Shown here: one piece after another, positions 5,685 through 5,699 of the stretch
Numbering within the stretch: position 1 is the stretch's first letter
Layout: each line of letters begins with the position of its first letter
Origin: JAVVFH01 sp032250585
GTDB taxonomy: Bacteria > Pseudomonadota > Gammaproteobacteria > Xanthomonadales > SZUA-36
Assembly (NCBI GenBank): GCA_032250585.1
Contig: JAVVFH010000227.1
Span: 1-5,699, forward strand
Length of the DNA stretch: 5,699 nucleotides
Direction of reading: 5' to 3'
The notes under the pieces: model-generated
The model's database searches: none
Seen by the model: the letters and a program-made list of their open reading frames with translations, nothing else
What the model was told of the DNA's origin: nothing
Translations under genes and position numbers: made by a program

Positions 5685-5699
5685 AAAGGACGAACGCAT
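5685..5699 (+). promoter_or_regulatory. Ribosome binding site and first bases of the first mer structural gene
   Basis: AAAGGA (5685-5690) is followed by seven bases and then AT at 5698-5699, the last bases of the window. If the next base is G, this is the start codon of the first mer structural gene, which is merT in most Gram-negative operons. It is about 30 bases downstream of the expected transcription start. The gene itself is outside the window. Confidence 0.55.

Overview
The window looks like a GC-rich gammaproteobacterial chromosome. upp, an AsmA-family gene and a ThiF/MoeB-type gene all read like gammaproteobacterial proteins, and REP-like palindromes of the type common in that class lie between two of them. 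I cannot name the genus. I found no undescribed multi-gene system. The most informative structure is a probable genomic-island boundary: a severed tRNA-Ser end beside mercury-resistance control DNA.

Left part (1-3068, all genes on the minus strand). Read in the direction of transcription, an AsmA-family membrane-anchored protein (3016-1268) with a good promoter is followed by two REP-like palindromes 51 bp apart. Next come upp (uracil phosphoribosyltransferase, 1085-453), an imperfect hairpin, and the start of a secreted protein that runs off the left edge (256-1). The second REP-like palindrome contains the AsmA stop codon.

Middle (3069-3579). This stretch holds no intact gene. Bases 3069-3175 are relatively AT-rich and I recognise nothing in them. 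Bases 3176-3372 (+) encode a remnant of a peptidoglycan-binding domain. It overlaps, in another frame, the start of a remnant of a Bax-like glucosaminidase protein (3334-3600, +). Both remnants seem to lack internal segments, and the second runs into the 3' end of the ThiF-family gene. This looks like a graveyard of cell-wall enzyme genes.

ThiF block (3580-4936, minus strand). A 365-residue E1-like adenylyltransferase is preceded by a hairpin that could mask its ribosome binding site and by a doubtful 33-codon ORF. Upstream lies a perfect 18-bp terminator that abuts a 30-bp 3' fragment of a tRNA-Ser gene (T arm, acceptor 3' strand, CCA). The rest of the tRNA is missing.

Right part (4937-5699). 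AT-rich DNA leads into a fragment that resembles the N-terminus of an IS91-like transposase. This fragment ends where a complete merR begins (minus strand, with all three Hg(II)-binding cysteines). A textbook mer operator-promoter with a 19-bp spacer points rightwards. A Shine-Dalgarno and the first two bases of a start codon end the window, so the mer structural genes should lie just beyond it. The simplest reading is that chromosome lies left of about 4907 and a mer-carrying island lies right of about 4936, with the severed tRNA-Ser 3' end marking the junction.
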